Shown here in pieces: positions 29,813 to 41,055 of a stretch of DNA of 64,000 nt. The translations under genes and the position numbers were made by a program. Positions within the stretch are counted from its first letter, which is position 1; each line of letters begins with the position of its first letter. Below the pieces are notes generated by a model, which was not told the origin of the DNA, made no database searches, and was given only the letters and a program-made list of their open reading frames with translations. The stretch is from Morinoia aosen (Eukaryota; Arthropoda; Malacostraca; Amphipoda; Talitridae), in NCBI GenBank assembly GCA_030386875.1, contig CM059563.1, positions 12,976,001-13,040,000 of the forward strand, written 5' to 3'.

Positions 29813-30200
29813 TTACCTATAGGCCTAAATGATTATTCCTCCCTATTACTTTTTCATAATACTTCTAAGTAAATCTAGCATTTAAAAATGATATATATTA
29901 TCTAATGTATTTATTTTAATATCACATGTGAGATTTAACAAAATGTGTAATTTACTGAAGGGTGATCAAAGTGAAAAATAAAAACAAAGATATACTTGAT
30001 GAGCCCGAAGTTGTTTGTAACAGGTTTATATAGTCCTGGTGTTTCTGCATTATTTTTAGAATAAAGCCACATTTTTATTAAATTTATTGTTCTGAAGTGT
30101 AGATTAAAGGTGCTCGTTTAATTTAACTAGCTTATTGAAAACAGGCAAGACAAAAGAAGGGAATAGTAGGAATACTTCAAATGCTGTCATGTCTTAAATT
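29813..30200. other. AT-rich spacer, nothing recognised
   Basis: No ORF, repeat or signal could be supported between the LINE tail and the first foldback element. Confidence 0.5.
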
Positions 30201-30208
30201 TCTGATTT

Positions 30209-30890
30209 GGTCAATATTGAATATAATGTTGTCAACAAATTTCATAATTTCGTTGGTATAGATGGGTAATATAGTCGATTTTAAGAAGTTATACACGAAT
30301 GACAATGTGCCCGGAAATGCTTAGTTTTCGAGTTATTTAAGTTTGAAGTTATACGAACGGCGCTCCTGAATGGCCCTTTTAACGCAAAAACAGTCATTGT
30401 TTTAGCAATGAAAATGGAAGCTAACGCCTATTACAAACGTAAAGAGGTTGGGTCGTGAGGGGTAGCAACAGTTCTTTTAGTGAAAATTATAAATAAAGCT
30501 TTCTAGTGACGTTTGTTTACATCGACTCGAAAATGGCTGCCGCCATCTTCAGCCGGTTGGCGCCATGGCGGCAGCCACCTTGGCGTCGATGTAAACAAAC
30601 GTCACTCGAAACCTTTATTTATAATTTCCATTAAAAGAACTGTGCCTCCCCCTCACGACCCAACCTCTTTACGTTTGTAATAGGGGGTTAGCTTCCGTTA
30701 TTAATTGAATTACGCTAGCCCCGCGTGCTTCCATGGCGCACACAAGCCAGCTTCAAAGTTGAATAATTCGAAAATAACGCATTGCCGGGCAGAATGTCAT
30801 TCATGTAAAACGTCTTATAATCGACTATATTACCCATCTATACCTACGAAATTATGAAATTCGTTGACAACATTATATTCAATATTGACC
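30209..30890. mobile_element. Foldback MITE 1 with long terminal inverted repeats
   Basis: The two halves are inverted copies of each other almost to the centre. The left arm starts GGTCAATATTGAATATAATG and the right arm ends with its complement. The flanks carry an 8-bp target duplication TCTGATTT (30201-30208 and 30891-30898). The total is 682 bp with no coding capacity, so it must be moved by a transposase supplied in trans. The centre is GC-rich and contains ATGGCTGCCGCCAT and GGCGCCATGGCGGC. An 8-bp duplication suggests hAT-, Merlin- or P-type transposition. The GG start is unlike common hAT ends. Confidence 0.9.
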
Positions 30891-30939
30891 TCTGATTTTA
30901 AAAAACTTTGTGGAACTCTTGAATAGAAAATAAAATTTG

Positions 30940-31604
30940 GGTAAATTTTTACCTTGGATGTTAATGATTTTCATAATTTCATTGCCATAGTTAGGTAATA
31001 TAGTCAATTTTAAGACGTTTTACATGAATGACAATATGCTTGCAAATGCTTAGTTTTCGAGTTATTTAAGTTTGAAGTTATACAAAGGTGCTCCTGAATG
31101 GCCTTTTTTGCACAATTGCAGAGTTGAAATGGAAGATAACCCCCTATTACAAACGTATGGAGGTTGGGCTGTGAGGGGAAGCCACAGTTCTTCTAGTGAA
31201 AATTATAAATAAAGGTTTCTAACCTAGTGACGTCCGTTTACATCGGCTCCAAGATGGCGGCCGCCATCTTGGGTATGGGTGGCCATCATTGGAGATGAAG
31301 TAAGCGGACGTCACTAGAAACCTTAATTTATAATTTTTACTAGAAGAACTGTGGCTACCCTTCACAACCCAGCCTCTTTACGTTTGTAGTAGGGGGTTAG
31401 CCTAGCTTCTGTTATTAATTAAATTACGCTTGGCACGCATGCTTCCCTGGCGCGCACAAGCCAACTTCAAAGTTGAATAATTCGAAAATAACGGATCAGC
31501 GAGCAGAATGTCATTCATGTAAAATGTTTTTAAATGTGTTCCTTTATTGATTATTGGCAACAAAATTATGAAAATTGTTGACAACATTAAAGTAAAAATT
31601 GACC
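30940..31604. mobile_element. Foldback MITE 2, diverged relative of MITE 1
   Basis: 665 bp, starting GGTAAATTTTTACC and ending AAAAATTGACC, flanked by 8-bp duplications AAAATTTG (30932-30939 and 31605-31612). The arms share long stretches with MITE 1, such as GGTAATATAGTC, TTACATGAATGAC, GAGGTTGGG and GACGTC-GTTTAC. A perfect 24-bp palindrome lies at the centre (31249-31272), each half CCAAGATGGCGG. The element starts only 49 bp after MITE 1 ends. Confidence 0.88.
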
Positions 31605-31612
31605 AAAATTTG

Positions 31613-33955
31613 AGCTGTAATTTTGCTATTGTAAAGATCTCTGAATGGTTTACTTAGGTAAATGTTGAAGATTAACCAGGAATCGATATTTGATTTTTGG
31701 GTGCCTAAACTTAGTTAATTAAATCAAAATAAACAAGTTTTCTTTTATGCACTTTCCGTTGCAAGTAAGTATTTTACAAGTTATAGCAGTAAGTTAGTTA
31801 CCTCAACTCAAGTGTTGAAGCGGGAAGTAATTCATCAAGCCCGGTGAACGGCAACTCTGCAATGGAGTCTTGCTTCCGGCCATGGTATTTATCAAAGACA
31901 AAACTAAACCGACCCCTCTAACTTGTAAAATATTCATTTGACGAAAAAAGTATATCAAAAAAAGTAGTTTATATTGATGTTATTACCATGATTCAAGAAA
32001 AAAAATTAAAAAATCAATGAGTAGCTGTTTATTCGAGCGCATTCGTCATCAAAGACGAAACTAAACCTACCGTTATAATTCGTAAAATACTCATTTACAA
32101 CCGAAAGTGCATAGAAGAAAACTTTTTTATTTTGATCTAATTCACTATGTTTATGATTTGAAAATTGGAAAATTAATTCCCGGTTAATCCTCAATATTTA
32201 CCGTTACTTCTGACTTTTTATTATTGAAGTAATTTTTAAACTTATTTTAGTTTTAAGGCCAATGAAAAATACAATCTTTAACAGATATTTAGATGTTAAA
32301 ATTACATTTTGTGTTGCTTACTACTGTTCTGTTGCATTATATGTGAAGCCAAAACTTATCAATACGGCAATGGACTTGAAAAAAAAAAAGATATCTTGAC
32401 TTTTGAATTATGAGAAAGTTAGTTCTAGCTAATCAGTGAGTATGTTAAAGAATTTGTTGTAGCTGGAACTCATTATTTTTGAAATAGGTGTAATAATGTG
32501 TTCAAATTTTAGTTTCTCAATTTCAATATTGAATTAATAAATAATTTAGCATTGGCTAAACATGATTCAGAATATTTTAGGCCGAGTTGAAAATATGTTT
32601 GTGGCTGATTAAAAGAGTACCTACTCTATTAATAAAAAATTTTCAGGCTTGATAACATTTTAATTTCTTTTTTGTTCTAAACATTCACTTCCTCATCTTA
32701 AATTAGAAGTATTTTTTATCAGAAATAGAACAGAAGTAAAACTACTACTTCTAAAGTTGAAGTGCAAATAAAACCCATTATTGAAACCCATAAATTGAGC
32801 AGCCATAAAATCTATATATTAATCATGTCAAAAATTTGGAAACAGTTATATCTCTCCTTACAAAAGGCCCAACTAACAAATAATCCAAGTTATGAAATGC
32901 CTATGCGTAAAATTTTTGTTGCTGAAAATATAGAAATTCAAGTTACAAAATGCTAAACCTCAAAAATTCAAATGATGAATGCTTGGCTTTGCCATTGCCC
33001 AAATCCCACAAATGTAGATACACTTATACCATACTGTATTTTGTTTTGAAATTGGCAACATAAAGTAGATGGTAAATGGTTTGAATGTCTTATTTATTTT
33101 AATGGTTTAATAAATACTTCTCCTATACCTTAAGCACATATTTTGTTCAAAATTGGTATATTTTTATTTTGTAGGATGAGGTATGACTGTATTTAGATTG
33201 AGACATTAGAAATTTTACATTGTAGGATCTCTAGTTATAATTTTATGTTTAAAAATAATAGAAACATATATAAAAGATGGATTATTACCATATGCATTAC
33301 TAATTACTGCTAAGTTATTTATGAAAAATGTCAACCTACAAAGTTGGAAAAATTAATAAAAGTGCTACAACAACAACATTTATCAAAAATCATGTCTTTA
33401 AGTTTAGGGTAATGTGCATTTGAAAAGGTTCAGTTGGACTTAATTTGTCTGTATTGTCAAGAAAAAGCTACCAGATTAGCTACTGTAAAATTAAGCTCAT
33501 TTGAATTAATGTGATTTTTCTAATTTGGAAGATAATTCATGGAAAGATGATGTCAAAAAGCACAAAATGAAATAAAGGCTGGAAGAAATAAAAAAAGTTA
33601 TGTATAATAATCTTTGACAAATCACATAACACATTTTCCTATTTCCTAACAATACGCGTAATATTCATTCCAACTCCAAATCTGATAAATTAATACTCCA
33701 AAAATTGTAAGCTTGGATTACAGATACACTCATAACACTTCTACTGGTGGGTGTGACGGACAGATAAACGGACAGACTTACGCCGCTCCTATTGTATAGA
33801 TTTTAAAATATTGTTTTATTTGCATAAAAATAAAGTTAATGTATCATATCAGAACAGTTTTCTTTAGACTATGCTTCTTTTAACTTTGTTTTTACATTGT
33901 GCAGCTCCATCATTTACTATTAATTCCAATTAAATGCATTAGTAAAATTTTACAG
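31613..33955. other. AT-rich intergenic or 5' intron sequence
   Basis: No convincing coding exon. Short related segments occur near 31700-31760 and 32040-32200 in opposite orientation: AGTTTTCTTTTATGCACTTTCCGTTG is matched by the reverse complement around 32105-32135. This suggests a decayed inverted repeat of several hundred bases. An upstream untranslated exon of the receptor gene may lie here or earlier, since 33956 follows an acceptor. Confidence 0.35.
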
Positions 33956-34025
33956 GTGGATATGACACCCTTTTCAAGTGTTTCATGTATTTTTGTGGTC
34001 GTTTTATCTCATGTCGCACTTGCAG
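33956..34025 (+). CDS. Ig/LDLa receptor gene, exon with start codon and signal peptide
   Basis: An acceptor (TTTTACAG) precedes 33956, ATG is at 33962, and the donor is G|GTAAG after 34025. It encodes MTPFSSVSCIFVVVLSHVALA, a typical secretory signal peptide ending in an Ala-x-Ala cleavage context. The exon ends in phase 1. The upstream acceptor implies at least one earlier noncoding exon. This is the first of eleven coding exons of one plus-strand gene whose phases close throughout. Total coding length is about 2268 bp and the predicted protein about 755 residues. Confidence 0.75.
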
Positions 34026-34358
34026 GTAAGAATGTAAAAGTTTGTTTTTTACCCATGTAACTGTGATCATAGTTTCAATTGATGCAATTTGTTAAATAAC
34101 CTGTTTTTATCTTTATGTGGTTCAAAATTTTACAATATCAATGAGGTAATTTTTTGAAATTCCTACTATTATGTGATGCCTGTGCATAATGTAGTATTTC
34201 CATTTACTGGTTGCTTTTTTTCTAAAATTAATCATATTGCTTCACTATTGTTATAAATACTGAGACTGTTTTTCTTCCAATAACATTATTTATAAGAAAT
34301 TACCCATAGCTTATGCAAGGAACTCAAAGTCAAAAGTTAATTTTATACATCACCTCAG

Positions 34359-34600
34359 GCAAACTTCTTGATGGCTCTGTGGAGCGTGGCACTAAGGCCG
34401 CAGATGGTGCACCTGAGATGACGCTGATTGTGAGTCCAGCTGAGCAGCCTGTGGTGCGGGGGGTTGGAGAGACTCTGACGCTAACTTGCACCCTGCTGCC
34501 CATCTCACCCGCACCTGCAAACACGTCCATCAATTCCACTTCTGCTGATGATATGATACAGGACATCATGCGGCGGGCTGCTCAGCACCAGGCAGCTTTG
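34359..34600 (+). CDS. Ig/LDLa receptor gene, exon 2: start of the Ig domain
   Basis: Follows CACCTCAG and ends before GTAACT. It enters in phase 1 and leaves in phase 0. After a short linker it encodes LIVSPAEQPVVRGVGETLTLTC, an Ig B-strand with its Cys, and then a long loop (APANTSINSTS with two Asn glycosylation sequons) before RRAAQHQAAL. Such a long insertion between the first Ig Cys and the Trp is unusual. Confidence 0.85.
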
Positions 34601-35316
34601 GTAACTACCCTAGTTGCACACAAGAGGCTGTGCGCTTAATACATACATATACCAGGCTTCTCCTTCTGCAGTTAATAGAATGAAAAATTTGTTTTCTAAT
34701 TCGTCATGTGTCTTATGAATTAACTGTTATGATAGTTTCCTTCATAACAAATCATTTCTTTTGTGTATGTACAAATGCCTAAAAATTGAGTGTTTGTATG
34801 TCTGAGAATAAAAAAAAAATGCATCAAAATATTTGTTGCATGCTTCTTTATAAAAAATAAAGATATTGTAACAAAATATAAGTTCTCATTCGTTATATAT
34901 GTTTGTATATGGTGGTCTTAACTTTGAATGACATGCTTGGATTAGTATTTGAAAAGTATTTCCATAGCCTCCGTCTAATGAGGCATTTTACTAAAGACTT
35001 GTGTGCCTAGTGACCGCTAGTATGATACTTGATTATATTTGTTTTTTGTTCTTATGTTTGTTTACCATTTGTGTTTGTTACAAATGATCTCTTGTGTTAG
35101 AATTTTTTATGAAATACATTTGTCTGTTATTTTTTGTCTCAATATTGCTCTTGTTATAATAGTATTATTGTAACTGCAAAAATGATAATTTTGTATAATT
35201 TTCATTGCTTGTTTCAATGGTAAATCTAATTGTATGCCATTTTAATTTTTTCTCCCCTACATTGAAAGAAGACGTCAGTTGTAAGTTTTAGTCATCCTCA
35301 TTTTCATTGCGCGCAG

Positions 35317-35402
35317 AGGAAGTACAAAGATGAAGCAGTGTCACAAAGGCTACACTGGGAGGAGGAAACTCCATCTCTACATTGGGTCATCCCCATCAAT
35401 GA
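35317..35402 (+). CDS. Ig/LDLa receptor gene, exon 3: Ig core Trp region
   Basis: Acceptor GCGCGCAG, donor GA|GTGAGT. It enters in phase 0 and leaves in phase 2. It encodes RKYKDEAVSQRLHWEEETPSLHWVIPIN. The LHW motif gives a candidate for the invariant Trp of the Ig fold. Confidence 0.8.
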
Positions 35403-37234
35403 GTGAGTCCATTATCTTTTGTTGTACACTTGGACCCCAACTAACGAGTACAATTAGTAATTGATAGCCGACTCAATCCAAATAAAAAGCCATTGGTTCC
35501 TAATAGCTGTTTGTAAGCTGAATTGTGTTGTAATGCAGTAATATCCAGTCCAGAATTGGCAATTAAGGGTGTTCAAAATGCATTTTACACATATATATGT
35601 GTATGGTAAACATAGAAATATGTGACATAAAAGATGTAATGTTAAAAATTTAAATAATGAGGATAGTTAATAAAAAAAATAATAATGACAATCTATGTTA
35701 TTTACATTGAGAGGTAAGTTGCTGCGCATACATAGCTTGCTGTTGAATGTTGTTAGAATTGCTTTGTGTTACTAATTAGCTTTAGCCTTGTGAAGACAAC
35801 TGTGGGTTGCTGGTAAAAATGGTATACCTTTAGTGGAAGTTATAATGAGCTCTTTTTAAGTGATCAGTGGTTCTGGTTCTTGTTGGTTGGCTACCCAGTC
35901 TTGGTGGAATGTGCTTTGGTGTATAAAAGTAGGAGTAATCAGTTACTTTATACGTATATCCATTTTGTATTGGGTTCCTCTATTTTTATGTAAGGATAGC
36001 ATTGGAAGAATTTTAGTTAGTACAGATAAATTGCAATTGAAAAAAAAATTGTGGATTTGCAGCCATTGAATAGTGTTTAGAAATCGATTTCCTGGGTAGA
36101 GTAGAGATGGGCACACCAAGGAACAAACAAATTGTGTAATACTATGTAGGGGTATTGTCTTTACTTTGGAAGTACTCTTGAGCTTAATTTTAGTGCCATT
36201 TCAAATTATCAAAATACTTTGAATGGGGTAGTGCTGGTATGGAGTTACTGGGAGTAGGAGTTGATGTCATTCAAGTAGAAACCTTCCTTTGGAAAATTGG
36301 AGTGTATAGGCTATGGTTTTTTAGAACCAATTTATCTTCTAATTTGATACATGCTCTGCTGTGTTTATTGATTCGTTTTTTTTACAACACATCACTTTTT
36401 CAAATGTTCAATCAGATGTGTGATATTGTCTGCCGCATAGTTGATGCCTCATAATAAATGTCTTTCACATTCATGATGACCGTTCACCCATACATGCTCC
36501 TTCCTCTTGAAACTACACTGTATACTCATCTTTACCCTCCATGTCACCAACATGGCTGAATTAAGCACAGCGTTTTAGTATTTTAAGATTTTATTTCTCT
36601 CAACACCTCAGAATGATTTGCTGGCTCTACATAAATATAAATATGAAACCTTGTATTTTACCTAACACATGTTGCTTTTTGTCTAGTTTTGCACTGGTTT
36701 TTAGTTTTTATTAGGATTTGAGAAATATTGATACAAGACCAGTTTACTTGTTAAAAGATTTCTTAATTTGAAAAAAATCATTAATTTCATGTATAAAGTC
36801 ATTTTGAGTTAAAAACTGTTCATTTACATTGTTATTGCTCAACACTTGCTGCCATTTTTAATTATTGCAGAAGAGTTGGATCTTCAAACAAGAAATGTCT
36901 TCGAATTGTTCATGAGATGATTTCAATGCTTAACATGTTCCCCGCATATCAAGTACCAACAATGAGGTTCCACTGTTGCGTGTTGGTACACAGGCGTACC
37001 AAACCAAATATTTTTCAACATATTGGCATTACCTACTTGCGTGTTGAACCATATGTGCCCATAGTTTTTATTGCATTTACACTGGGCTATGTTACTATAC
37101 TTCCCGCCTCTCTCTGCAAACCCTCGTGCCAAAATGAAAATACTGAAGGTGTTCCACCACAGAGGAATATTGGCCATGTCTGGATGCGCGGGGAATGATA
37201 CAATTCGAGGTTTTCTTGGTGTGTTGCATTGCAG

Positions 37235-37398
37235 CGCTGCTCGAGTGAGCGAGGAGCATCTGGGCAGCGGGGACATGTCCGGCACGGCCAGCCTGCGCTT
37301 GATGGTGCACCGGCTGCGGGAAGCTGATGCTGGCAATTATACCTGCGAGGAGCCACGGCTGCAACGCAGAACTGTTGTTCAGCTCCACGTGCTGCACA
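37235..37398 (+). CDS. Ig/LDLa receptor gene, exon 4: end of the Ig domain
   Basis: Acceptor CATTGCAG, donor A|GTCAGT. It enters in phase 2 and leaves in phase 1. It encodes SGTASLRLMVHRLREADAGNYTC, the E- and F-strand signature DAGxYxC with the second Ig Cys, then a G-strand (RRTVVQLHVLH). The junction codon with exon 3 gives Asp. Confidence 0.88.
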
Positions 37399-37566
37399 GT
37401 CAGTCAATGGGTTTTGGTGTTAATTAGTTTGTGCTGGTTTTGTAGTGTCATTTGAATTATTTTATACCATACCTGATGGTTGTTTCATACTATAGCTGGT
37501 GATTGTGTTTTGTTGTAGTTAGATTGTTCTGTTTTTATAGTCTGTCATTTGAATTTTGCCATGTAT

Positions 37567-37943
37567 CCCCTCAGGGAGATAAAACTATTGTATCCATGGG
37601 AATTAACACTCTCAGGGGCAAAATGTGTGGTCCTGAGCTGAAAGTTAGGTTGGCCTTTTTTTGTTGAAATGGATGGCATTTTGTTTTGTTAATGACCATT
37701 TTTTGGGTTCGCTTCTGTCATATTTTTCAGTACCTCTGACTTTCTTCTTCAACTGTGATCTTGTTTCATAAACTTCCTTCTTAACTAACTGGTGCTAAGC
37801 TCACAGAATCCTGTGCGGAAACACCCTTTGTACTTAGATTCTGCATTCCATTAACTCCATACTGAATAGTGCCTTCATCCTTCCTCTCTGTGAACATCTT
37901 TGCTGTAGTAAGGGAGACTAAAAACTAATTTATAATCAATTTA
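37567..37943 (+). repeat. ~380-bp interspersed repeat, copy 1, ending at a splice acceptor
   Basis: Starts CCCCTCAGGGAGATAAAACT and contains GAGCTGAAAGTTAGGT...GGCC, CTTTCTTCTTCAACTGTGATCTTGTTTCAT and GATTCTGCATTCC...AATAGTGCCTTC. It ends in an AACTAATTTATAATC-like A/T tail that runs directly into TTTACAG of exon 5. It is noncoding and non-autonomous (SINE-like). Confidence 0.75.
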
Positions 37944-37946
37944 CAG

Positions 37947-38075
37947 GGGATGTGGTGCAGCGTTGCGGTGTGTCCTCGTTCCAGTGCAGCACGGGCGAGT
38001 GCATCCTGCTGCGGTTTGTGTGCGACGCAAAGCCCGATTGCCCGCACGCTACAGATGAACTCGCTGAGCACTGTG
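37947..38075 (+). CDS. Ig/LDLa receptor gene, exon 5: canonical LDLa domain
   Basis: Enters and leaves in phase 1, as is normal for LDLa cassettes. Six Cys are in LDLa spacing, from RCGVSSFQC through STGECILLRFVC to DAKPDC and ATDELAEHC, and the acidic calcium-binding positions D..DC...TDE are present. Such modules bind ligands in a calcium-dependent way in the extracellular space. The acceptor at 37946 lies at the very end of a copy of the ~380-bp interspersed repeat. Confidence 0.9.
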
Positions 38076-38120
38076 GTGAGAATGCGTTTTTATTTCCTAG
38101 AGGATTTTTGTGCATTTTAT

Positions 38121-38490
38121 ATCCTCTCAAGAGGATACAACTTTTGTATCTATGAGAAGTTGCGCTTCCAAGCTAATTTTCCCTAACTGAGAGTTGGGTA
38201 GGGCTTTTTTTTTGTTAAAATAGAATAAGGTTTTTATTTTGTTAAGGACCATATTCTTTTGGTATATCCATCTTCTGTATTCCTGAGCCTATTACTTTTT
38301 CTTTAACTTTTATCTTGTGTTAATAAACTTCCTTCCTAACTTTCTATTTCTAGGTAAGAGAATCTTTTGTGGGAACACACTTTGCGCATAGATTCTGCAT
38401 TCCCTAAACTGTTTACTAAATGGTGTTTTCATCCTTTTTCTCTTTGGAACACCTTTGTTGTTAGAGACCTTGAGCTAACTTATAAGCTTA
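38121..38490 (+). repeat. ~380-bp interspersed repeat, copy 2
   Basis: Same order of motifs as copy 1 (TCTCAAGAGGATACAAC...TTGTATC, GAGAGTTGGGTAGG, TTGCGCATAGATTCTGC, GAGCTAACTTATAA). It starts about 45 bases after exon 5. Confidence 0.75.
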
Positions 38491-39177
38491 AGAGTTTTAT
38501 TTCTGTTCTTATCTTGTCTAGCAATGTCTTTCCAAGCTCTTTGAGCACCGTGGTATGAATACCTCGTCCATCTCTTTTAGTTCATTTTTTTTCAGCAACG
38601 CTACGCACTGTAGTACAGTACAACAAACCCTGAGCTTTTACTTCTCTTAGTCTTAGGCTTTTTTTCTCCTGTGTTGTTGTGCAGGGAAATTCACATCAGC
38701 TGTGCTTCTACAACTGGTCAGCAGCTAGGTATGTTTGTTTGCATTTTGAGTATTATAAATTTGTATTTATTGAAGTTAATACTGAAATCCATGTCACTGA
38801 AGGTATATTTGGTTAGTGTGACCTTTCAAAATTGGGAGTGCACATACCTGTTTGCATTATTATTGCAGCTAACTTAATAGTTCATATCGTCATATGTTTA
38901 GCAAGCATCTTTTTTTCATTCATTTCAAAGAAAGCTGTAGTTGCTGTTGGTGTTTGAGTAATCTTTGCCTAGTTAATATTTACACAGACTTTTTCTGTGC
39001 TATAAAATTCTTCATTACGCTAGTTCAAAATGATGATAAATAATATTTCTAAAACTTCAATACAACGTTTTAATTCATTTATTTTTACATTTTGATCCGT
39101 GTGAAACTACCTTCCTTTACTTGATGCCATGTGTGTGCACATCTTAAATTTTACACTGTGGCACATTTTACCGAGAG

Positions 39178-40643
39178 AAAAGCTTTTGATAACCAAAAGG
39201 AAAAGCTTTTGATAACCAAAAGGAAAAGCTTTTGATAACCAAAAGGAAAAGCTTTTGATAACCAAAAGGAAAAGCTTTTGATAACCAAAAGGAAAAGCTT
39301 TTGATAACCAAAAGGGAAAGCTTTTGATAACCAAAAGGAAAAGCTTTTGATAACCATAAGGAAAAGCTTTTGATAACCAAAAGGAAAAGCTTTTGATAAC
39401 CAAAAGGAAAAGCTTTTGATAACCAAAAGGAAAAGCTTTTGATAACCAAAAGGAAAAGCTTTTGATAACCAAAAGGAAAAGCTTTTGATAACCAAAAGGA
39501 AAAGCTTTTGATAACCAAAAGGAAAAGCTTTTGATAAACAAAAGGAAAAGCTTTTGATAACCAAAAGGAAAAGCTTTTGATAACCAAAAGGAAAAGCTTT
39601 TGATAACCAAAAGGAAAAGCTTTTGATAACCAAAAGGAAAAGCTTTTGATAACCAAAAGAAAAAGCTTTTGATAACCAAAAGGAAAAGCTTTTGATAACC
39701 AAAAGGAAAAGCTTTTGATAACCAAAAGGAAAAGCTTTTGATAACCAAAAGGAAAAGCTTTTGATAGCCAAAAGGAAAAGCTTTTGATAGCCAAAAGGAA
39801 AAGCTTTTGATAACCAAAAGGAAAAGCTTTTGATAACCAAAAGGAAAAGCTTTTGATAACCAAAAGGAAAAGCTTTTGATAGCCAAAAGGAAAAGCTTTT
39901 GATAACCAAAAGGAAAAGCTTTTGATAGCCAAAAGGAAAAGCTTTTGATAACCAAAAGGAAAAGCTTTTGATAACCAAAAGGAAAAGCTTTTGATAACCA
40001 AAAGGAAAAGCTTTTGATAACCAAAAGGAAAAGCTTTTGATAACCAAAAGGAAAAGCTTTTGATAACCAAAAGGAAAAGCTTTTGATAACCAAAAGGAAA
40101 AGCTTTTGATAACCAATAGGAAAAGCTTTTGATAACCAAAAGGAAAAGCTTTTGATAACCAAAAGGAAAAGCTTTTGATAACCAAAAGGAAAAGCTTTTG
40201 ATAACCAAAAGGAAAAGCTTTTGATAACCAAAAGGAAAAGCTTTTGATAACCAAAAGGAAAAGCTTTTGATAGCCAAAAGGAAAAGCTTTTGATAACCAA
40301 AAGGAAAAGCTTTTGATAGCCAAAAGGAAAAGCTTTTGATAACCAAAAGGAAAAGCTTTTGATAACCAAAAGGAAAAGCTTTTGATAGCCAAAAGGAAAA
40401 GCTTTTGATAACCAAAAGGAAAAGCTTTTGATAACCAAAAGGAAAAGCTTTTGATAACCAAAAGGAAAAGCTTTTGATAACCAAAAGGAAAAGCTTTTGA
40501 TAACCAAAAGGAAAAGCTTTTGATAACCAAAAGGAAAAGCTTTTGATAACCAAAAGGAAAAGCTTTTGATAACCAAAAGGAAAAGCTTTTGATAACCAAA
40601 AGGAAAAGCTTTTGATAATCAAAAGGAAAAGCTTTTGATAACC
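39178..40643. repeat. 23-bp minisatellite, 63 full units plus a partial unit
   Basis: Unit AAAAGCTTTTGATAACCAAAAGG. The full units fill 39178-40626 exactly (63 x 23), with scattered substitutions (commonly AACC to AGCC) and no indels seen. Both ends turn into ACCGAGAGA, and single degenerate units lie downstream near 40650 and 40955-41010. Because 23 is not a multiple of three and the unit lacks stops on the minus strand, three long repeat-made open frames arise there. They are not genes. It lies in the intron between exons 5 and 6. Confidence 0.95.
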
Positions 40644-40679
40644 GAGAGAAAGAAGCTCCTAATGACTGAGCAAATGTGT

Positions 40680-40907
40680 GACCGCGAGTTGTTGTTGTTT
40701 TGCCCCGACGGCCGCTCGAAGGGGTCCGCCGCGGCCAGGGCCGATCCAGACCGGGCCCGGCCCCGGCCCGAGGCGAAGAGGGGTGTGGTTATATGGGCCT
40801 CTGGAAGACGCCCGCGTCGTGCAGAAACCTCACGACGTCCGCAGGGCGAGTCCAGAGGTGCTCCAGTGCATGTATCTGGTGTGTGTGTGTGTGTGTGTCG
40901 GTGTGCG
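40680..40907. other. GC-rich island in intron 5 with a candidate antisense exon
   Basis: A strikingly GC-rich block (CGGCCGC, GGGCCCGGCC) bounded by the minisatellite and a GT microsatellite at 40880-40900. On the minus strand 40875-40789 gives an acceptor-like CACACCAG followed by 28 protein-like codons (IHALEHLWTRPADVVRFLHD then AGVFQRPI) and TAA. This may be the last exon of a nested minus-strand gene. No upstream exon was identified. Confidence 0.3.
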
Positions 40908-41055
40908 TGTAGGGCGGGACAGTGTAGGACAGTGCGGCCAGAGTGACCGCGTGTCAAAGCTTCTGATGACCGAGAGAATGTGACTGTGATTGAAAGCTTT
41001 CACTAAGCGAGAGAACCTAAGCCTAAGTCGATGGCTAAGGAAATCGGTGGGGCAG

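Noticed and set aside
39107..40622. Three overlapping ~480-codon minus-strand frames
   Set aside because: They are produced by the 23-bp minisatellite, which has no stop in any minus frame; the 23-residue repeat exists in all three frames equally and has no start context or homology.
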